This document shows positions 60,018 through 64,000 of a stretch of 64,000 bases of DNA, piece by piece. Location of the stretch: NCBI GenBank assembly GCA_005116835.1, contig SWDM01000023.1, positions 286,519 to 350,518 of the forward strand, read 5' to 3'. The notes beneath the pieces are model-generated. The model was not told where the DNA came from and did no database searches. It saw only the letters and a list, made by a program, of their open reading frames with translations. Each line of letters begins with the position of its first letter. Position 1 is the first letter of the stretch. Made by a program: the position numbers and the translations under genes. This DNA comes from Nitrospira sp. GTDB lineage: Bacteria; Nitrospirota; Nitrospiria; Nitrospirales; Nitrospiraceae.

Positions 60018-61884
60018 CCTTCTTGCCCACTTCTTCTTTGGGGACCGGCAACCCTTCCCACTCCATAATCCGCAACGCGTTAGTGGTGGGGCAGGGGCCT
60101 GGCCTGAGCTTGTAGTCGAATTGCAGCGCGCCGGCTGCCACCGTTTCTTGAAAGTGGCCGTTTCGCAACCCTGGAACTGTTTTATCGAGGTCGGTCAATT
60201 CCAGATCGTGGGTGGTGACCAGGCCGAACCCGTTGCCTTGCGAGAGTGCGGTAATGAAGGAACGGCTTCCGATCAACCGTTCACGATTGTTGGTGCCTTT
60301 GAATATCTCGTCGATCAGAAAGAGCACGGGTGGGCTGGACCGATCCGCCGTCGCGTCGAGCAGGCTTTTGAGACGTTTCACTTCGGCATAGAAAAACGAC
60401 AGGCCCGCTTCGAGCGAGTCATCCACGCGGATACAGGTCGCGAGGCGGACCCATGTCCACTCGAATCGATCGGCGCAGACTGGGGCTCCTGCTTGGGCCA
60501 GGCACAGATTGATGCCCAGCGTTCGAAGGAAGGTGCTTTTCCCCGACATGTTGGATCCGGTCACCAGGAGGACGGATCCAGGCGATTCGAGAGAGAGATC
60601 ATTCGAGATCCGGCGCGTTTCAGGGAGCAGGGGATGGGCGAGGCCTATGACTGACAGCCTGGCCTGCGCGCCATTACGCTGAGGGTCGGTATTGAGTGGG
60701 TCCGGCCAACGGTACGATGGATGGAGCGCTGAAAATGTGGCGAGCGCCGAGGCCGCCTCGACTTCAGCCAGCCGATCCAGCCAGGTCGGCAGGTGGGAAG
60801 CCACTTGTGCCTGAATTCGTTGGAGCCGATAGGTGAACCACAGATCCCAGGGGCAGACTGCATTGACGGCAAGGTGGATGAGTGGATGGGCTTTGACGCT
60901 GATTGCATGCAGGGTGCGGGCTGCTTGCCTGACGAGTTGAGGCGGATTCATGCCGGGGGTGCGCAACGGTTCCCAGAGTCCGGCAAGCGCCGAATGGCGA
61001 GGTTTGGCATGTCGTTCGACAAATCCCAGCACGGCTCCCAGTTTCTCCAGTTGGAAATGCACGCCCACTGCATGTTCCAACAGCTCTTCTCCCTGATCGG
61101 TCCAGAAATAGAGCAAGGCATAAGGCGCGAAGGACCACATCCAATAATTCGGCAGCCAGTCGAGCAGGGCGCTCAACCCAAGCGCGAGGGTGGCGGTGGC
61201 AAGCAGGAGTTGAATGCCTAAGACGGTCGTGAGGTGAGGGAAGCCGACTGCATGATTCAGGACGGCCTCCAATCGTTGTCCGTTGATTTCCTGCTCACCG
61301 ATGAGTTGAGCTTCCAGCCCCAGGCGGTCGCGAAATAGCGATCGCGGGATGAGTTCCTCCACGAGGCGCCGGCGCAGGAGCCATTGGTCAGGTTTCGGTG
61401 GTTGCTCAAGCAGCCATGACTGCAGCCGTGTTTGTCCTTGCGAGGAGACAGTGGTGTCGAGCAGATGGAGAAGCGAGTGGGGGCCGACAATGTCCAAGTC
61501 TTTGGCGTAGGGGTGGTGATCGGGCACAGTCGATTGACGAGCGGGAATGTGAGCCCAATCCAGCCGGAGACGAGCCAGATGCACGAGCTTGATCTGCTTC
61601 CAAAGGCGAAGCCGGTGCAAGCGACTTTCGAGCCTGTTATGATAGACGGCCACAGTCAAAAATAGTGCGGCGAAAGCGATGAGTGCCCCATTGCCTGCTT
61701 GGTACCATCCCATTTTGTAGAGGGTTACCGTGCAGATCGCTCCAAGGATGAACAGGATGAGACGCCAGCGGCTGAGTCTGGAGCTGGCGGCTGTGGCCAG
61801 GGTGATCATGCGGTCGAGTTTCGCCACCAGGCCGGTAAGCGCTAGGGTTTTTGATTTTGGCGTCATAGGCTGGTTGTGGCCCAT
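60004..61884 (-). CDS. MutS-family ATPase with N-terminal membrane segments
   Basis: About 626 residues. The C-terminal ATPase has GSNMSGKSTFLRTLGINL (Walker A), VRLATCIRVDDSLEAGLSFFYAE and LFLIDEIFKGTNNRERL (Walker B), with the MutS core domain before it. The mismatch-recognition domain I is absent. Instead two hydrophobic helices (LILFILGAICTVTLYKMG and ALIAFAALFLTVAVYH) near residue 45-90 imply membrane anchoring, and more hydrophobic stretches follow around residue 235-275. These proteins exist in several phyla and are not proven in mismatch repair. Start set at ATG 61884 behind AAGG; a TTG lies at 61920. Confidence 0.82.
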   Translation of the reverse strand: MGHNQPMTPKSKTLALTGLVAKLDRMITLATAASSRLSRWRLILFILGAICTVTLYKMGWYQAGNGALIAFAALFLTVAVYHNRLESRLHRLRLWKQIKLVHLARLRLDWAHIPARQSTVPDHHPYAKDLDIVGPHSLLHLLDTTVSSQGQTRLQSWLLEQPPKPDQWLLRRRLVEELIPRSLFRDRLGLEAQLIGEQEINGQRLEAVLNHAVGFPHLTTVLGIQLLLATATLALGLSALLDWLPNYWMWSFAPYALLYFWTDQGEELLEHAVGVHFQLEKLGAVLGFVERHAKPRHSALAGLWEPLRTPGMNPPQLVRQAARTLHAISVKAHPLIHLAVNAVCPWDLWFTYRLQRIQAQVASHLPTWLDRLAEVEAASALATFSALHPSYRWPDPLNTDPQRNGAQARLSVIGLAHPLLPETRRISNDLSLESPGSVLLVTGSNMSGKSTFLRTLGINLCLAQAGAPVCADRFEWTWVRLATCIRVDDSLEAGLSFFYAEVKRLKSLLDATADRSSPPVLFLIDEIFKGTNNRERLIGSRSFITALSQGNGFGLVTTHDLELTDLDKTVPGLRNGHFQETVAAGALQFDYKLRPGPCPTTNALRIMEWEGLPVPKEEVGKKVNNP

Positions 61885-61928
61885 AGAGCCGACCTTACTG
61901 GATGGGGCGGTCCTCGTCAATCACCTAG

Positions 61929-62118
61929 CCCGCATGATTCATGAACGCTTCTGCTGCAATCGCCGATCCGCTGCTGCGACAAGCCTTCGGTCGGCGGGCT
62001 CGCCCATCGGACCCTCAACGTACTGCACGAGTACGCCTCAGGTCCTCCGGGCTCCGCGCGCCGCTCTCGCGACGCGGCTCAGCGATTTCGCGGCGAACCG
62101 TCATGAAGCATGCGGGCT
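61929..62118. repeat. Core-hairpin element, copy 3
   Basis: The outer arms AGCCCGCATGATTCATGAAC (61929-61948) and its complement (62099-62118) bracket a 190-base element. Its core at 62011-62045 is CCCTCAACGTACTG, then CACGAGTACGCCTCAGG, the same core as copies 1 and 2. Here the element lies between divergent genes and reaches to 10 bases before the prmA ATG. Confidence 0.75.
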
Positions 62119-62127
62119 GGTGTCGTG

Positions 62128-63009
62128 ATGCAGGATGAGTGGATCGATGTGACGGTTCGGAGTGACGTGGATGCCGCTGAGCTGCTTGGACTCCTGGCAG
62201 ATCCATTCGTCCAGGGTAGCTGGCAAGACGACGGCGCGATCCACATTTATTGGCCCAGTCAACATTGGTCACAGGATCGATACGTTCGACTCAGGCAAGT
62301 CCTTCAACAGATGGAGGGACGGGGAGATCAAGGGCTCAACATTCTGGTGCAGTCCCTTTCGCACCAGGATTGGAATCGACAGTGGGCAGAATCGGTGAAG
62401 CCCCTTCGTGTCGGGCATCGGATCGTCATTCGACCCAGTTGGGAGCCGGTCGATCTGCGGCCCGGCGATGTGGAAATCATCCTCGACCCGAAGCAGGCAT
62501 TCGGAACAGGCCACCATGCGACGACCAGAATGTTGTTGGAATGGCTCGAAGACCGTATTCAAGGGGGCGAATCTGTGCTGGACGTGGGGGCAGGGAGCGG
62601 CATTCTGGCTATGGCATCATTGCGGCTTGGCGCAACCTCGGCCTTGGGGGTAGAATGCGATCCTGTTGCGGTGGATTGCGCGCGCGACTATGGCGCAGAG
62701 AACGGGTTCGGAAGTAATCTTGAATTCCGGTGCGGAACGCTGGAAGAGGTTCACGGGGAAAGAGCACTGAGGCCGGACCTCGTATTGGCCAATCTGGATC
62801 GGCAGACGTTGTTGCAGTTGCGCGATAAATTGGCGCAGTACGTGAGCCGTGGTGCGCGTCTGTTGCTGTCCGGTATTCTGATCGAACAAGAGAAAGAAGT
62901 TGTCGAGGCGTTCTCCTCGCACGGCGCCTTGTTGCTTCAGCGGCGGGAACAAGAGGGCTGGGTGGCTTTGGAATTGCTGATGGCGGAGTCTTGCGAAGGA
63001 GTAAATTGA
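62128..63009 (+). CDS. prmA: Ribosomal protein L11 methyltransferase
   Basis: 293 residues from ATG 62128; a second ATG at 62110 belongs to the repeat element. The N-terminal substrate domain (WIDVTVRSDVDAAELLGLL) is followed by the Rossmann methyltransferase with PKQAFGTGHHATTRM, VLDVGAGSGILAMASLRLGA and LVLANLDRQTLLQL. PrmA trimethylates L11 lysines using S-adenosylmethionine. The stop TGA overlaps the MOSC start by 1 base. Confidence 0.92.
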   Translation: MQDEWIDVTVRSDVDAAELLGLLADPFVQGSWQDDGAIHIYWPSQHWSQDRYVRLRQVLQQMEGRGDQGLNILVQSLSHQDWNRQWAESVKPLRVGHRIVIRPSWEPVDLRPGDVEIILDPKQAFGTGHHATTRMLLEWLEDRIQGGESVLDVGAGSGILAMASLRLGATSALGVECDPVAVDCARDYGAENGFGSNLEFRCGTLEEVHGERALRPDLVLANLDRQTLLQLRDKLAQYVSRGARLLLSGILIEQEKEVVEAFSSHGALLLQRREQEGWVALELLMAESCEGVN

Positions 63010-63500
63010 TGACCGAAAATGGACGACCTCCATATTCCCACCTGCACCAAATCAATGTATCGGATGGAGGTGTGCCGAAATGGCCGGTACTGGAGGCCCT
63101 CATCACCAAGGCGGGAATCGAGGGCGACCGGCAACAGAACCTGAAAGCACATGGCGGGCCCGATCGCGCGGTCTGTCTCTATTCGCAAGAGCTGATTGAG
63201 CGGTTGCAGGATGAGGGCCACTCAATCGAGGCCGGTTCCTCCGGAGAGAACCTGACGCTTGCCGGGCTTGAGTGGGAGAAGTTGAAACCCGGCGATCTGC
63301 TTGAGGTGGGGCCAGAGGTCAAGCTCGAAGTCACGAGTTATACCAGTCCTTGCGAGAAGAATGCCCAGTGGTTCCGGGAGAGAGACTTCAAGCGAGTGTC
63401 CCAGAAAATAAATCCAGGATGGAGTCGGCTCTACGCGAAAGTGCTGCGCGAGGGGGTGGTGAGACCGGGGGATGAAGTGGTGATTGAAAGGAAGGAATAG
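63009..63500 (+). CDS. MOSC-domain protein
   Basis: 163 residues. The MOSC fold is shown by HLHQINVSDGGVPKWPV, GIEGDRQQNLKAHGGPDRAV, CLYSQELIERL, EAGSSGENLTL and the conserved cysteine in TSPCEKNA. The family carries sulfur or molybdopterin ligands for the detoxication of N-hydroxylated bases (YiiM-like). Coupled to prmA by overlap (TGATG). Substrate unknown. Confidence 0.87.
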   Translation: MTENGRPPYSHLHQINVSDGGVPKWPVLEALITKAGIEGDRQQNLKAHGGPDRAVCLYSQELIERLQDEGHSIEAGSSGENLTLAGLEWEKLKPGDLLEVGPEVKLEVTSYTSPCEKNAQWFRERDFKRVSQKINPGWSRLYAKVLREGVVRPGDEVVIERKE

Positions 63501-63502
63501 CT

Positions 63503-63572
63503 ATCAGTTGTCAGCCATCAGCGTTCAGTTTCCGATACCGGATGACTTGCTGATGGCTGAATGCTGATAGCA
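63503..63572. repeat. Inverted repeat of CAGCCAT-type short repeats
   Basis: The left arm 63500-63528 (GCTATCAGTTGTCAGCCATC onwards) pairs with the right arm 63548-63572 (TGCTGATGGCTGAATGCTGA then TAGC). The outer eight bases GCTATCAG / CTGATAGC are perfect. It separates the MOSC gene from the last gene, 8 bases before whose ATG it ends. Confidence 0.75.
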
Positions 63573-63580
63573 GGGGGCCC

Positions 63581-64000
63581 ATGGACCGTATACTCGAACC
63601 TGAATTGATGGATGACCCTGAGCAGGCCCTTGCCTATGCGCAGATGGACTTTGAAACGGAGAATCAAGACTTCGTCGATCGCTTCCGCGAATACTTTCCT
63701 GATTTTTCCAATGGGCATGTGCTCGATCTAGGTTGTGGGCCAGGCGATATTCCTATCCGCTTTGCTCAGGTGTTTCCCGCTTGCCGCGTTACCGGTGTCG
63801 ATGCGTCGGGCCCCATGTTGCGATTGGCTGAGGAAGCGGTGCACCAGGCCGGCTTGACCGATCGTGTGACTTTCCGCTGTGAGCGATTTCAAGATCTCGC
63901 CGGAGTCAGTTTTGCTGACGCAGCCATTTCCAATAGCTTGCTGCATCATGTGCCGAATCCATTGCAGTTTTGGCACAAGCTGCGATTGGCCGTGAAGCCT
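63581..64000 (+). CDS. Class I SAM-dependent methyltransferase (truncated by window end)
   Basis: The first 140 codons only. GGGGG upstream of the ATG may be the ribosome site. The SAM-binding segment is VLDLGCGPGDIPIRFAQVFP, with the acidic end VTGVDASGPML and later SNSLLHHVPNPLQF. This is a typical class I methyltransferase of the ubiE/biotin type; substrate not knowable from this piece. No stop is reached. Confidence 0.85.
   Translation, partial: MDRILEPELMDDPEQALAYAQMDFETENQDFVDRFREYFPDFSNGHVLDLGCGPGDIPIRFAQVFPACRVTGVDASGPMLRLAEEAVHQAGLTDRVTFRCERFQDLAGVSFADAAISNSLLHHVPNPLQFWHKLRLAVKP

Noticed and set aside
62110-62127. ATG at 62110 as the prmA start
   Set aside because: It lies in the right outer arm of core-hairpin element 3, and ATG 62128 directly precedes the conserved N-terminus.

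Overview
The window looks like a piece of chromosome from a Nitrospira-type bacterium (phylum Nitrospirota). This is inferred from gene content (a DUF3015 lipoprotein, DUF547 and DUF3047 proteins, a TVP38/FAD-oxidoreductase pair, hybrid histidine kinases), moderately high GC, Gram-negative features (lipoproteins, an outer-membrane barrel, a Tat substrate) and many small dispersed repeats. No rRNA or tRNA gene, CRISPR array, transposase or integrase was recognised. Names rest on motifs read by eye; no database search was possible.

Layout. 1-6.6 kb: enolase-superfamily epimerase and sulfite-oxidase-like enzyme (-), then a repeat protein with an EF-hand, a TVP38 membrane protein, a MerA/Lpd-like oxidoreductase and a DUF3047 protein (+). 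6.6-10.5 kb: small exported protein (-), then an overlapping set of radical SAM, DUF547 lipoprotein, ferritin-like diiron protein and TIGR04283-type glycosyltransferase. 10.5-18.3 kb: envelope and low-complexity exported proteins, an outer-membrane barrel, and an ECF sigma / anti-sigma module in which the anti-sigma factor and the next lipoprotein both carry a glycogen-binding (AMPK/CBM48-like) domain. 18.6-28.4 kb: CCA/poly(A) polymerase, DnaJ protein, an aminotransferase/51-residue membrane protein/amidohydrolase operon, a CPBP protease, an epimerase and a PD40-repeat lipoprotein.

28.7-36.7 kb holds the most unusual unit: five minus-strand genes joined by overlaps or a 6-base gap. They encode a small membrane protein, a two-TM HAMP-like protein, a fusion of a paralogous HAMP-like protein to a GspG-type pseudopilin, a 1408-residue hybrid histidine kinase with receiver and HPt domains, and a receiver-histidine kinase. 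No classical output domain is present. It looks like a pilin-coupled envelope sensory phosphorelay.

36.9-47.9 kb: an Lhr-type helicase, small lipoproteins, an MntA-HepT toxin-antitoxin pair, a candidate integron-like cassette with an attC-like end, an ankyrin protein, an HPF-like protein and pyruvate kinase. 48.0-64.0 kb: a histidine-phosphatase/phosphofructokinase fusion divergent from pyruvate kinase, a second sigma/anti-sigma pair, an amidohydrolase, a tripartite MFS-PlsC-acyl-ACP synthetase, a Tat FAD oxidase with two membrane proteins, a MutS-like ATPase, PrmA, a MOSC protein and a truncated methyltransferase.

Two repeat phenomena run through the window. First, several families of degenerate 7-8-base tandem repeats occur as inverted-repeat hairpins between genes and as in-frame single arms inside genes, including five sites in the Lhr gene. 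They resemble the short tandem repeats (STRR) of filamentous cyanobacteria. Second, three copies of a 120-190-base element share a core hairpin (CTCAACGTAC ... GTACGCCTC) but have different, internally complementary outer stems.
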